Part shown: one piece after another, positions 53,801-62,388 of the stretch
Position numbering within the stretch: the stretch's first letter is position 1
How the letters are laid out: each line of letters begins with the position of its first letter
From: Chloroflexota bacterium
Lineage (GTDB): Bacteria > Chloroflexota > Anaerolineae > Anaerolineales > VGOW01
Reading direction: 5' to 3'
Assembly (NCBI GenBank): GCA_016875735.1
Contig: VGOW01000016.1
Span: 1-64,000 of the forward strand
Length of the DNA: 64,000 nt
Program-made: the position numbers and the translations under genes
The notes under the pieces: model-generated
What the model saw: the letters and a program-made list of their open reading frames with translations, nothing else
Databases searched by the model: none
What the model was told of the DNA's origin: nothing

Positions 53801-54903
53801 ACCGCCCCCACCCTCTGCATATACTCCCTCGCCTCGCTGGCGTAATTTCGGAAGTCCCGTTGAGTCGCGGCCCAATGGAGATACTCGCGGCAATTTTGTT
53901 CGACGCTCCCCGTCGGCTCCCAGCCGAGCGCGCGCAGTTTGCTCACATCGGAGAAGATGTGGCGCGTGTCGCCGAAGCGATACTCGCCGGTGATGTTCGG
54001 GGTGAGTTCCGTTTTGCCCGAAGCGCGGATCATCACCTTCGCAAACTCTTCGACGGTGATCCCTTTGCCGCCGCCTACATTGAAAGCCTGATAGTTTGCG
54101 CGTTCGTCTTCCAGCGCCAACGCGTTCGCCCTTGCCACATCGCCCGCATACACAAAATCTCGAATCTGCTGGCCGTCTTCGTACACGGTGGGACGTTGGC
54201 CGGCCATCGTCTGCATGGCAAAGATTCTCAGCGCTCCCGAATACGCATTGCGGAACGACTGCCGCGCGCCCTGCACAATCGAGTAGCGCATCCCCACCGT
54301 CGGAATGTCGTATCGCTTGCCCAGATTGATCGCCAGCATCTCTTCGGCAAACTTGCTCATGCCATAGGCGTTGGCCGGATTCACCAGCGCGTCTTCGGGC
54401 GTGAGCTCCCATTGAATCGGTCCGCCGCACTTGGGGCATTTGACGTTCCAATCGCGCGCTTTCAACTGCGACTCGGATCGCTGTCCCGGATACACGACTC
54501 CGCCTGTGGCGCAGGTGTACTTGCCCTCGCCGTAGGAGGCCTGTGACGAGGCCACTACGATTTTCTGGATGGGCAGCCGTTTCTCGACGATGATTTCGTA
54601 CAGGAGCGCCGCGCCCACGCAGTTGACGTGGAAGAATTTCGAGAAGTCAGGCAGGTAGTCTTGGTAGGCCGCCAAATGAATGACGGCCTCCACTCCGGGC
54701 AAGGCGGCTTCCCACGCCGAGCGATCGCGCACGTCGCCGAGGATTGTTTCGACGCCGGAGGGAAGGTAGTCGGGCCACTGGCCGGCGAGGTGAACAGGCG
54801 GGGTGAGGTTATCGAGGATGCGGACGGTGTGCCCTTGGGCTAGGAGCAGGTCGATGGTATGCGAGCCGATAAAACCGGCGCCGCCAGTGACAAGAATTTT
54901 CAT
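53779..54903 (-). CDS. NAD-dependent epimerase, dTDP-L-rhamnose 4-epimerase-like
   Basis: 374 residues. It has Rossmann GGAGFIGSH, ASSQASYGEG, and YxxxK in AYGMSKFAEE. Between them lies a cysteine-bearing insert (KYTCATGG ... WNVKCPKCGGPI) that resembles a metal-binding loop and is a feature I associate with dTDP-L-rhamnose 4-epimerases; a C4 site is not complete, only three cysteines are seen. It would supply dTDP-6-deoxytalose-type sugar. It is the first gene of the - strand operon; an extended -10 lies 35 nt upstream. Confidence 0.82.
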   Translation of the reverse strand: MKILVTGGAGFIGSHTIDLLLAQGHTVRILDNLTPPVHLAGQWPDYLPSGVETILGDVRDRSAWEAALPGVEAVIHLAAYQDYLPDFSKFFHVNCVGAALLYEIIVEKRLPIQKIVVASSQASYGEGKYTCATGGVVYPGQRSESQLKARDWNVKCPKCGGPIQWELTPEDALVNPANAYGMSKFAEEMLAINLGKRYDIPTVGMRYSIVQGARQSFRNAYSGALRIFAMQTMAGQRPTVYEDGQQIRDFVYAGDVARANALALEDERANYQAFNVGGGKGITVEEFAKVMIRASGKTELTPNITGEYRFGDTRHIFSDVSKLRALGWEPTGSVEQNCREYLHWAATQRDFRNYASEAREYMQRVGAVRGSNDE

Positions 54904-54934
54904 GCGAGTTGCATCTAATCAGAGGGTGTTTCAG

Positions 54935-54946
54935 GCGATTCTACCA
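54935..54946 (-). promoter_or_regulatory. Candidate extended -10 promoter of the heptose/epimerase operon
   Basis: On the - strand TGGTAGAAT has a TAGAAT hexamer (54943-54938) preceded by TG at the extended -10 position. No good -35 is seen. The leader would be about 30 nt. Confidence 0.35.
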
Positions 54947-54982
54947 CTCGCGGATGTTCGGCGGGATGCGAGGCGGGGAATC

Positions 54983-55008
54983 AAAAACGGCCCTGCGAGA
55001 GGGCCGTT
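54983..55008 (-). terminator. Intrinsic terminator of the small lipoprotein gene
   Basis: A perfect 9-bp stem (AACGGCCCT at 54986-54994, AGGGCCGTT at 55000-55008) with a 5-nt loop; on the - strand the stem is followed by TTTTT. It lies about 26 nt after the lipoprotein stop codon. Confidence 0.88.
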
Positions 55009-55033
55009 CGAGAAGGTGGGTTGCCGGATCAGG

Positions 55034-55315
55034 CTACGGCGCCCCGCCGTGGCAGAAGTGTCCGGTCTGCATCTGCGTTTGGGCGAGGCGATGAGTCTCC
55101 AGCGATTTGTTGACGGCCATGTGGGTGTGAACGACTTCGCCGGTGAGAGTGAAATCAGGCGACGTTGCTTGCAGGAATTGGACGCCGGGCGCGCCGAACA
55201 GTGTGCCCGATGAGGCCGTGTCGAACTTCCCCGTTGCCACTCCAGCGCAGGCAGTAAGGAATAGACCGACAACGATGCTGGTGGAGAAGAAGAGCGTGAG
55301 TTGCTTTTTGGTCAT
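55034..55315 (-). CDS. Small lipoprotein of unknown function
   Basis: 93 residues. A lipoprotein signal peptide (MTKKQLTLFFSTSIVVGLFLTAC; lipobox LTAC, about residues 20-23) is followed by a short domain with two histidine-rich spots (VVHTHMAVNKS and TGHFCHGG) that might bind a metal. AGGAGG stands 8 nt before the ATG. It has its own promoter and terminator, so it is a single-gene unit, divergent from the ABC transporter operon. I do not recognise a family. Confidence 0.72.
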   Translation of the reverse strand: MTKKQLTLFFSTSIVVGLFLTACAGVATGKFDTASSGTLFGAPGVQFLQATSPDFTLTGEVVHTHMAVNKSLETHRLAQTQMQTGHFCHGGAP

Positions 55316-55372
55316 AAAGTATCCTCCTTGGAGAGATGACCTGCGCAGGAAACAAACCGCAATTGTGGTGTC

Positions 55373-55402
55373 AGTATGTCATATTCGGAGGCGGCGAGTC
55401 AA
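55373..55402 (-). promoter_or_regulatory. Promoter of the small lipoprotein gene
   Basis: On the - strand TTGACT (55402-55397) and CATACT (55378-55373) are 18 nt apart, giving a leader of about 50 nt before the ATG. Confidence 0.55.
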
Positions 55403-55428
55403 GTTAGTGAAAGCAAGAGCGCGCCGCC

Positions 55429-55457
55429 TTGACTCCCCTATACCCCTATGCTATAGT
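55429..55457 (+). promoter_or_regulatory. Promoter of the peptide ABC transporter operon
   Basis: TTGACT (55429-55434) and TATAGT (55452-55457) are separated by exactly 17 nt, a strong sigma-70-like match. Predicted start is near 55464. Confidence 0.72.
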
Positions 55458-55673
55458 TGCCGCAGTTTCTCCCTAGCCCGCCCGAAATGTGCAATTCCTC
55501 CAGCCAGAGAATGTTGCAATTCGGCGGGAAGCACAACAGAATGCCCCTACTCCACATCCACAGGAGGTGACAGCTCCCAAACTCCGATCCGGGCGCCGCC
55601 TTTTGCGCGCGCGCCATCACAACATACCCATCTCGAATTCGCACCTACAATTCTTTCTTAGGAGGAGAGAAAA

Positions 55674-57626
55674 ATGCGTAATCACAAGAACGCGATGGTA
55701 GCCTTGGCTTTCCTCACCATCGCCAGCGTGTTGCTTGCCGCCTGCGGCACCCAAGTCGTGACACAGATCGTCGAGGTCACCAAAGAAGTTGAAGTCGTGC
55801 AGACTCAACTCGTCGAAGCGACGACCGTCGTCGAAGTCGAAGCCGCCTCATTCACCAAGCCGCATCCCCTTCTGGGCGACATTCGTGTTCGGCAAGGCAT
55901 CGCCTACTGCACCAACCGCCCCCAATTGATCGCCTCCGTGTATCCGTTCGTTGACGCAGAAGGGCAGCAGAAGCAGTTGATGGACACCAACATTCCCCGC
56001 GCCAGCTGGGCGGCCTACGACGGCCCCGAGATTCAGAAGTACCCCTTCGACGCCACAAAAGGTCAAGCCCTCTTTGATGAGGCTGGTTGGACTCTGGCCG
56101 AAGGCGCGACCTATCGCACCAATGCCGACGGCGATGAAATGAATCTCAAGTTCACCACCACCACCGCCGCCTTCCGCCAAACCTGGGCCGCTGTGTTCGA
56201 AAAGCAAATGGCCGCCTGCGGCCTCCGCATCATCCGCCTCCACGCTCCGGCTTCATGGTGGTTCGGCAGCACCACCGGCCTGCGCCATCGCGACTTCGAA
56301 CTCGGCGCTTACGCTTGGGTGGGCGAGACGGATCCCAAGGGACAGACTCTCTACGCTTGTAACCAGATCAACGTCCCCGAAAACGGCTGGGCTGGCCAGA
56401 ACTACATGGGCTGGTGTAACCAAGTCGCCAGCGACGCGATCAATGCGGCCAACAATACCCTTGTCCGCGAGGAGCGTATCGCGCACTACAAGACCTTCCA
56501 GATCGAGTTTGCCAAGGATATGGTGAGCCTGCCCGTGTTCCAACGCGCGGAAGGCAACGCCGCATCCTCGAATCTGGTCAACTTCAAACCCAGCGCCACC
56601 GAGTACTACACCTGGAACTCCTACGAGTGGGAACTCGCCGATGGCGGCGACACCCTGGTGTTGGCCCTTTCGCAAGAACCGGCCTCCATGTACAGCCTGA
56701 TCGAGTCGGCGGCTGTTCAGCGCACGGTCGGCTGGATGATCTTTGACTCCAGTATGTCGCAATACGACTGGGACTTTCAACCGGCGGCTGTCGCTGAACT
56801 CTCCAGCGTTGAGAATGGCATGATCCAGATCAACGAGGTTGAGGTGAAAGAAGGCGACCCAGTGGTGGATTACAGCGGTACGCCCACCGATTCCGAAGGC
56901 AACCTCCTCACCCTCACCTCCGGTCTCAAGGTCAAGACCTCTTCCGGCGAGGACGTTGAGTTCTCTGGCGGCACCGTCAAGATGAATCAGCTGGTGGCCA
57001 CCTATGAATTCCAACCCACCCTCACCTGGTCGGACGGCGAACCCGTGAAGAAAGCCGACTTTGAGTTGGCCTACAAGAACGACTGCGACCCGGCCTCCGG
57101 CGCGGTGGATTACAGCACCTGCCAGTCCATTCAGAGCGTGGATTTCACCAGCGACAACGAGTACACTGTCACCTATAAGCCGGGGTACATGAACTCTCTC
57201 AGCTTCATCCCGCCGATCGCTACCTACCCTTCGCACCAGGTGCTTTCAGACGGCCGCAAGCTGGCGGATGTCCCCACCACAGAGTGGTCCGGCCTGAAGG
57301 AGATCGCCGAGACCCCGCTGGGCTTTGGCCCGTATATCCTGACGAATTGGGAGAAGGGTGTGAAGCTCGAACTCACAGCCAACCCCTTCTATTGGCGCGG
57401 TGAGAACAAGGTCAAGAACATCACCATCTTGATCGTTCAGGATACCCAGCAGGCTGTGGCTCAACTGCTCAGCGGCGACGTGGATGTAATCGGCTCCGAG
57501 ACGTTGGGCGCCGGCGCCGAAGTGCAGACGGTTATCGATGCCCAGGCGGCAGGCGATCCGATTCAAGTCTTGATCGAGCCGAGCGCCACTTGGGAACACA
57601 TCGACATGAACCTGTTCGTGCCGTAA
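55674..57626 (+). CDS. ABC transporter substrate-binding lipoprotein (SBP_bac_5), lobes in swapped order
   Basis: 650 residues. A lipoprotein signal ends in LLAAC (C24), followed by a valine/glutamate-rich linker (VVTQIVEVTKEVEVVQ). The family normally starts with the LVLALSQEPASM strand and WSDGEPV, and later reaches the IRVRQGIAY block. Here the order is reversed: HPLLGDIRVRQGIAYCTNR, GQALFDEAGW and DFELGAYAW come first (about 60-320), then DTLVLALSQEPASM (from 326), LTWSDGEPVKKADF and LGFGPYILTNWEKG, ending WEHIDMNLFVP. The end would join the beginning in the canonical fold. It should capture peptides or similar solutes outside the membrane for the permeases encoded next. Confidence 0.88.
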   Translation: MRNHKNAMVALAFLTIASVLLAACGTQVVTQIVEVTKEVEVVQTQLVEATTVVEVEAASFTKPHPLLGDIRVRQGIAYCTNRPQLIASVYPFVDAEGQQKQLMDTNIPRASWAAYDGPEIQKYPFDATKGQALFDEAGWTLAEGATYRTNADGDEMNLKFTTTTAAFRQTWAAVFEKQMAACGLRIIRLHAPASWWFGSTTGLRHRDFELGAYAWVGETDPKGQTLYACNQINVPENGWAGQNYMGWCNQVASDAINAANNTLVREERIAHYKTFQIEFAKDMVSLPVFQRAEGNAASSNLVNFKPSATEYYTWNSYEWELADGGDTLVLALSQEPASMYSLIESAAVQRTVGWMIFDSSMSQYDWDFQPAAVAELSSVENGMIQINEVEVKEGDPVVDYSGTPTDSEGNLLTLTSGLKVKTSSGEDVEFSGGTVKMNQLVATYEFQPTLTWSDGEPVKKADFELAYKNDCDPASGAVDYSTCQSIQSVDFTSDNEYTVTYKPGYMNSLSFIPPIATYPSHQVLSDGRKLADVPTTEWSGLKEIAETPLGFGPYILTNWEKGVKLELTANPFYWRGENKVKNITILIVQDTQQAVAQLLSGDVDVIGSETLGAGAEVQTVIDAQAAGDPIQVLIEPSATWEHIDMNLFVP

Positions 57627-57766
57627 CCCCGGCGCGAGACATGGATATTCAATGAGGAACGGGCGCTCGACCGGCATAGCTGATGAGTCTGTGACACAAG
57701 TATGCAGGCTGTATTCATTGGCAGTGGAAGCAGGTCGGGCGCTATGAACAACTGAATATCGGTAAC

Positions 57767-57796
57767 GCAGGCGCAACGGCAGTTTGTTGCGCCTGC
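57767..57796 (+). promoter_or_regulatory. Intercistronic hairpin after the substrate-binding protein gene
   Basis: A perfect 11-bp stem (GCAGGCGCAAC at 57767-57777, GTTGCGCCTGC at 57786-57796) with an 8-nt loop and no T run. It probably protects or partly terminates the message so that the binding protein is made in excess over the permease. Confidence 0.65.
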
Positions 57797-57858
57797 TTAG
57801 TTCATACACAGAAAAGCGCTTCAAAGGTCTTCAAGCCCTGTAAGGTTTCGGAGCCGGT

Positions 57859-59055
57859 ATGTTTAACTACCTCATCCGCCGTCTGTTCCAAATGGCGATC
57901 GTGCTGTTCCTATCCACGATGGCCTCGTACGCCTTGCTCAACTTGGCGCCGGGCGGCCCCCTCACTTTCCTCACCTCCGTTCAACGGAGAATGAATCAAG
58001 AAGACATTGCCCGCGTCCGCGCCTATTTCGAGCTAGACCTCTTCCTGCCGGTGCGATTCTCGCGCTGGCTCACGGGCTTTCCGCGAGGACCCATCACTGT
58101 GGGCGGCCAAACCTATTTTGCCGATTTCGTGGTAGGGTGCCGCCAACCCAGAGAAGTCGAAATACGCTACTCGGACGGCAGGCGAGAACTCAAAACGGTG
58201 GGTTGCCGCGAAGGCCAAGATGTCACGCTGGCCGATTTGGTGGATCGGCCTCGCAGCAGCAAAGGCATCATCTTCGGTGACCTCGGCAACTCATGGCAAA
58301 TCACCCGCGATCGTCCGGTGTCGGCTGTCGTGGTCTCCCGGCTGCCTCGCACCCTCCAATTGATGATGATCTCCCTTGTCCTGTCCATCATCATCGGCAT
58401 CCCCATTGGCGTGATCTCTGCTGTTCGCCAGTATTCGGCGTTCGATTACACCGTCACCTCGATGGCTTTCTTTGGCTCCTCGATGCCCACCTTCTTCTTT
58501 GCCCTGCTCATGATTCTGATTTTCAGCATCACCTTCAAAAGGATGGGCTGGGTGTATTTGCCGCCCGGCAACGCCGAATCGGTAAAAGATTATGTGATAC
58601 CCTTCATCGGCGCGGTTGATGCCGGCTCGTTGAAGGACAATATTCTCCATTTGATCATGCCGGTCAGCGTGCTGACGTTGTTCAACGTGGCCGGCTGGAG
58701 CCGCTACGTGCGAACCAGCATGCTCGAAGTTCTGCGGCAAGATTATGTGCGCACGGCGCGAGCCAAAGGACTCATCGAACGTGTGGTGATCGCCAAACAC
58801 GCCCTTCGCAACGCGCTGATCCCGTTCATTACATTGGTCGTGTTCTCCATCCCCGCCGCATTCGGCGGCGCCATCATCACCGAAACCGTTTTCAATTGGC
58901 CGGGCATGGGGCGGCTCTATTTCGACGCGCTGGGGCGCACCGATTACCCGGTGGCCATGGCCCTGCTCCTCATCACCGCAGTCCTCACCGTCGTCGCCAC
59001 CCTCGTATGCGATGTTCTGTATACGGTGGTGGATCCACGCATTCGGTTGAGCTAG
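57859..59055 (+). CDS. ABC transporter permease, DppB/OppB type
   Basis: 398 residues, longer than the usual 310-340 because of an extracytoplasmic insertion (about residues 74-135) containing two cysteines (VGCRQP and VGCREG) that could form a disulfide. Six hydrophobic helices and the BPD_transp_1 coupling motif near ARAKGLIERVVIAKHALRNALIP are present. The N-terminal YLIRRLFQMAIVLFLSTMASYALLNLAPG is characteristic. It follows the substrate-binding gene after 232 nt containing only the hairpin. Confidence 0.92.
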   Translation: MFNYLIRRLFQMAIVLFLSTMASYALLNLAPGGPLTFLTSVQRRMNQEDIARVRAYFELDLFLPVRFSRWLTGFPRGPITVGGQTYFADFVVGCRQPREVEIRYSDGRRELKTVGCREGQDVTLADLVDRPRSSKGIIFGDLGNSWQITRDRPVSAVVVSRLPRTLQLMMISLVLSIIIGIPIGVISAVRQYSAFDYTVTSMAFFGSSMPTFFFALLMILIFSITFKRMGWVYLPPGNAESVKDYVIPFIGAVDAGSLKDNILHLIMPVSVLTLFNVAGWSRYVRTSMLEVLRQDYVRTARAKGLIERVVIAKHALRNALIPFITLVVFSIPAAFGGAIITETVFNWPGMGRLYFDALGRTDYPVAMALLLITAVLTVVATLVCDVLYTVVDPRIRLS

Positions 59056-59064
59056 AGCCTATTC

Positions 59065-59145
59065 GTAGGGGCGACCACCTGCCCCGCCAACGGCGGGGTT
59101 GCGGCCGCCCGTGATTGGGCAGAGGCAAGCCCTGCCCCAACAGGT
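59065..59145. repeat. Dispersed GTAGGGGCGACC palindromic element
   Basis: The gap between the two permease genes starts with GTAGGGGCGACCACCTGCCC, followed by a CCCCGCC/GGCGGGG hairpin (59082-59098) and GGGCAGAGGCAAGCCCTGCCCC. The opening resembles the element at 47013-47073. Confidence 0.6.
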
Positions 59146-59175
59146 TGACGTTAGCATTTTGCAGGGAATATTCTC

Positions 59176-60180
59176 ATGACCACTTCAACCATGCCCAGAG
59201 CCATTGACTTAGCCGCCGCGGAGGCGATGCCCGAAGAAGTCAGTCAGTTTCGGGTTATCCTGCGGCGTTTTCTGCGCCACAAATTGGCTGTTGCTTCGCT
59301 ATTCGTTTTGGCGGCCATCGTCCTCATCGCCATTTTGGCCCCGGTCATCTCGCCCTTCGACCCCACCGATATCGAAGTGGGCAACGATTTCTTGGCTCCC
59401 GGCAGTGTGGGGAGAGACGGCGTGCGCATTCACTATCTCGGCACCGACACCATCGGGCGAGACTATTGGTCGCGCATCACCTATGCGGCGCGCATTTCGC
59501 TCACCGTGGCCGTCACCGCTCAAGTGGCCAGCGTCATCATCGGTATCCTCGTCGGCTCTATTTCCGGCTACCTCGGCGGCACCGTGGATGCGGTCGTCAT
59601 GCGCGGCGTGGAGTTCATGCTCACCATTCCACAGCTGCCGCTGTTGCTCATCATTTCCTCGCTGGTCATTCAGAATCAAGAAGCCATCCCCGTGCCGGAA
59701 GTGCTCACCAACTTCATGGCTTGGCTGTTGCTCATTCAGCCGCGCGATGCCGTGCAAGTAGTTCTGATCATCGCTATCCTCGTCTCCTTCGGCTGGCTGC
59801 AGGATTCCCGCCTCATGCGCGGGGTGGTGCTGTCGGTGAAGGAGCAGACTTTCACCGAAGCCTCGCGGGCGCTGGGCGCTTCTGACCTCCGCATTATCCT
59901 GAGCCACATGATCCCCAACGCCATTGCGCCGATGATCGTGAGCGCCAGTCTCGGTCTGTCGGGCTTCATTATTTACGAAGCGGCTCTCAGTTTTCTGGGT
60001 TTGGGGATTCAGGATCCGACTCCCACCTGGGGCAACATGCTTTCGGCGGCGCAGAGCTTCATGTTCCAGCATCCGTGGCTGCCGCTGGTGTCGGGCACGC
60101 CTATCTTTTTGTGCAGCCTGGCGTTCAATTTCGTCGGCGACGGCGTGCGCGACGCGCTCGACCCGCGCCTCAAGCTGTAA
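59176..60180 (+). CDS. ABC transporter permease, DppC/OppC type
   Basis: 334 residues with the OppC N-terminal helix (FLRHKLAVASLFVLAAIVLIAILAPVI), the PFDPTDIE loop, the phrase GTDTIGRDYWSRI and the coupling motif EASRALGASDLRIILSHMIPNAI. It forms the second half of the membrane channel with the DppB-like protein. A longer extracytoplasmic loop (EAIPVPEVLTNFM) is present in the middle. The substrate specificity (peptide, oligosaccharide or other) cannot be told. Confidence 0.92.
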   Translation: MTTSTMPRAIDLAAAEAMPEEVSQFRVILRRFLRHKLAVASLFVLAAIVLIAILAPVISPFDPTDIEVGNDFLAPGSVGRDGVRIHYLGTDTIGRDYWSRITYAARISLTVAVTAQVASVIIGILVGSISGYLGGTVDAVVMRGVEFMLTIPQLPLLLIISSLVIQNQEAIPVPEVLTNFMAWLLLIQPRDAVQVVLIIAILVSFGWLQDSRLMRGVVLSVKEQTFTEASRALGASDLRIILSHMIPNAIAPMIVSASLGLSGFIIYEAALSFLGLGIQDPTPTWGNMLSAAQSFMFQHPWLPLVSGTPIFLCSLAFNFVGDGVRDALDPRLKL

Positions 60181-60192
60181 ACGGTCTCACCG

Positions 60193-60234
60193 CATTGCCA
60201 ACGAGACGCCCCACATTGGGGCGTCTCTGCAATG
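60193..60234. repeat. Palindromic element GAGACGCCCC/GGGGCGTCTC
   Basis: The perfect 10-bp stem (60203-60212 and 60218-60227) with loop ACATT is flanked by imperfect CATTGC/GCAATG. It lies between the second permease and first ATPase genes and looks like a REP-type element. Confidence 0.65.
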
Positions 60235-60272
60235 CAAACGATGCAACGCATTTTTTAGATGAGGGAGCATAC

Positions 60273-61298
60273 ATGGCTGAGGTACAACTATCTGCCAACG
60301 GCGATAATCTATTGGATGTCCGCAATCTCAAAACATATTTCTACACCGAAGATGGTGTGGTCAAAGCAGTCGATGGCGTTGACTTCTCCGTCAAGCGCGG
60401 CGAAGTGCTGGGGTTGGTGGGCGAGTCGGGCTGCGGAAAGAGCGTCACCTCGTTGTCCATCATGCGGCTCATCGGCATTCCGGGCAAGGTGGTCGAAGGC
60501 GAGATCGTGTTCGACGGCAAGAACATCCTTGGCCTCCCCGAAAGCGAGATGGTGCACATTCGAGGCAACCGCATCTCGATGATCTTTCAACAACCGCAGT
60601 CGTCGCTCAACCCGGTGTTCAAAGTCGGCGATCAGATCGCCGAAGTGCTGAACATCCATCAAGCGTTGGGCAAAAAGCCCGGTTGGGATCGGGCCATCGA
60701 ACTTCTGCGGATGGTGGGCATCTCCGACGCCGAACGCCGCGCCCACGCTTTTCCGCACGAGCTCTCTGGCGGCATGGCCCAGCGCGTGATGATCGCTATG
60801 GCTCTGGCCTGCGTGCCCGAACTGCTCATCGCCGACGAGCCGACTACCGCGCTCGACGTGACCATCCAAGCGCAGATTCTCGATCTCATGCGCGACCTGC
60901 GCGACAAAGTGAACGCCTCTATCATCTTCATCACTCACGATCTCGGCGTGGTGGCCGAGATGTGCGAGCGCGTGGCAGTGATGTACGCCGGGCAGATCGT
61001 GGAGCAAACCGATGTGCGCACGTTGTTCGCCGAGCCGCGCCACCCGTATACGCAGGGCCTCATCGGCTCCATTCCCGTGCTCGGCATTGTGAAAGACTCC
61101 CTCGAAGTCATCCCCGGCAGTGTGCCCAATCTCATCAACCTTCCGCCGGGGTGCCGATTCGCTCCCCGTTGCCGGGCGCGCGTCGAGCATAATCTCACTA
61201 TCTGCCCCGAACGTATGCCCGAGCTCAAACCCATTGCCGAAGGCCATACGGTGCGCTGTTGGTTGTACCACAGCACGGAAGGGCTGGCGCCGAAATAA
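60273..61298 (+). CDS. ABC transporter ATP-binding protein, DppD/OppD type
   Basis: 341 residues. Walker [11 protein letters not shown]-loop [12 protein letters not shown], signature LSGGMAQRV, Walker [14 protein letters not shown] and the H-loop ITHDLGVV are complete; the C-terminal cysteine-containing oligopeptide domain ([22 protein letters not shown]) binds an iron-sulfur cluster or helps coupling in relatives. The ATG at 60273 is preceded by GAGGGAG; the upstream frame is noise. Confidence 0.94.
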   Translation: MAEVQLSANGDNLLDVRNLKTYFYTEDGVVKAVDGVDFSVKRGEVLGLVGESGCGKSVTSLSIMRLIGIPGKVVEGEIVFDGKNILGLPESEMVHIRGNRISMIFQQPQSSLNPVFKVGDQIAEVLNIHQALGKKPGWDRAIELLRMVGISDAERRAHAFPHELSGGMAQRVMIAMALACVPELLIADEPTTALDVTIQAQILDLMRDLRDKVNASIIFITHDLGVVAEMCERVAVMYAGQIVEQTDVRTLFAEPRHPYTQGLIGSIPVLGIVKDSLEVIPGSVPNLINLPPGCRFAPRCRARVEHNLTICPERMPELKPIAEGHTVRCWLYHSTEGLAPK

Positions 61299-61334
61299 CC
61301 GCGAACGAAATCATCTCACGAACGAGGGCTAGCA

Positions 61335-62321
61335 GTGTTTGAAGAAAAGAAAACCTACGAACTAGTGCAGGTCAAGAATCTGGTCAAATACTTTCCGGTG
61401 CGCGGCGGGCTGCTTCAGCGCGTGGTGGCGCATGTGCGCGCGGTCGAAGATGTGTCGTTCACCGTGCGCGAGGGCGAGACGTTCGGTCTGGTGGGCGAGT
61501 CGGGTTGCGGCAAAACGACCGTGGGCCGGACAATCCTGCGGTTGATCCCGGCCACCTCAGGCCAAGTAGTGTTCGACGGGCAGGATGTGTTCAATCTCAA
61601 CGCCCGCGATCTGAAGGCCCTGCGCCGCAATATGCAGATCATCTTTCAAGACCCGTTCTCTTCCCTCGACCCGCGCATGCCGGTAGGCGAAAGCGTGGCC
61701 GAGGGTTTGCTCGTTCACAACATCGGCAAGACGAGCAAAGAGCGTTTCGAAGTCGTCATCAACACCCTGCGCAAAGTCGGCCTCGAAGATTACCACGCCC
61801 GCCGCTACCCCCACGAATTCTCCGGCGGCCAGCGCCAGCGCATTGGCATTGCCCGCGCCCTCGCCCTGCGCCCCAAATTCATCGTCTGCGATGAGCCGGT
61901 GTCGGCGCTCGATGTGTCCATTCAAGCGCAGGTGCTCAACATCCTCAAAGAGCTTCAGCGCGAATTCAACCTCACCTATCTCTTCGTCGCCCACAACCTC
62001 AGCGTCGTCGAGCACATCTCCGATCGCATCGGCGTGATGTATCTCGGCAAGATGGTCGAACTCACCGGGCGCGATGAATTGTTCCGCAAACCCCTGCACC
62101 CCTACACGCAGGCCCTCCTCTCCGCCATTCCGGTTCCCGATCCCAACCTCAAGCGGGAACGCATCATCCTCAAAGGCGATGTGCCCAGCCCGCTCCGGCC
62201 TCCGTCGGGGTGCCGCTTCCACCCCCGATGCCCGGCAGCCCTCGAACACTGTTCGCAAAAGGAGCCGGTGTTCAAGGAAGCAGCGCCCGATCATTGGGTG
62301 GCCTGCTGGCGAGTCGAATAG
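61335..62321 (+). CDS. ABC transporter ATP-binding protein, DppF/OppF type
   Basis: 328 residues. [30 protein letters not shown] at the N-terminus, Walker [46 protein letters not shown] and the C-terminal [17 protein letters not shown] identify the partner ATPase. It is the last gene of the five-gene transporter operon and is followed by an intrinsic terminator. The GTG start lies 36 nt after the previous stop. Confidence 0.94.
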   Translation: MFEEKKTYELVQVKNLVKYFPVRGGLLQRVVAHVRAVEDVSFTVREGETFGLVGESGCGKTTVGRTILRLIPATSGQVVFDGQDVFNLNARDLKALRRNMQIIFQDPFSSLDPRMPVGESVAEGLLVHNIGKTSKERFEVVINTLRKVGLEDYHARRYPHEFSGGQRQRIGIARALALRPKFIVCDEPVSALDVSIQAQVLNILKELQREFNLTYLFVAHNLSVVEHISDRIGVMYLGKMVELTGRDELFRKPLHPYTQALLSAIPVPDPNLKRERIILKGDVPSPLRPPSGCRFHPRCPAALEHCSQKEPVFKEAAPDHWVACWRVE

Positions 62322-62343
62322 CCTACAACACACTCAATTTCAC

Positions 62344-62366
62344 GAGCCTGCGTTGCAGGCTCTTTT
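62344..62366 (+). terminator. Intrinsic terminator of the ABC transporter operon
   Basis: A perfect 8-bp stem (GAGCCTGC at 62344-62351, GCAGGCTC at 62355-62362) with loop GTT, followed by TTTT. The -35 of the next promoter lies within its right half. Confidence 0.85.
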
Positions 62367-62382
62367 GATTCGGTGATAGAAT
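62353..62382 (+). promoter_or_regulatory. Promoter of the response-regulator gene, predicting a leaderless message
   Basis: TTGCAG (62353-62358) and TAGAAT (62377-62382) are 18 nt apart, with an extended -10 (TGATAGAAT). The ATG at 62389 is 6 nt after the -10 box, so transcription should begin at or next to the start codon. Confidence 0.5.
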
Positions 62383-62388
62383 GAGGCC

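Larger units (their letters stand above)
55316..55673. other. Divergent control region between lipoprotein and ABC operon
   Basis: This 358-nt stretch without a convincing gene holds a promoter in each direction and a leader of about 210 nt for the ABC operon. The two -35 boxes form an inverted repeat (GAGTCAAG ... CTTGACTC) spanning 55396-55435, a possible shared operator. A perfect AGGAGG at 55562-55567 lies in the leader but is followed by no likely gene; a second AGGAGGAG at 55661-55668 serves the substrate-binding protein start. Confidence 0.6.

Noticed and set aside
55489-55701. Small open frame in the leader of the ABC operon, behind a perfect AGGAGG
   Set aside because: The AGGAGG directly touches the only nearby GTG, the frame overlaps the real start, and its translation has no recognisable feature.
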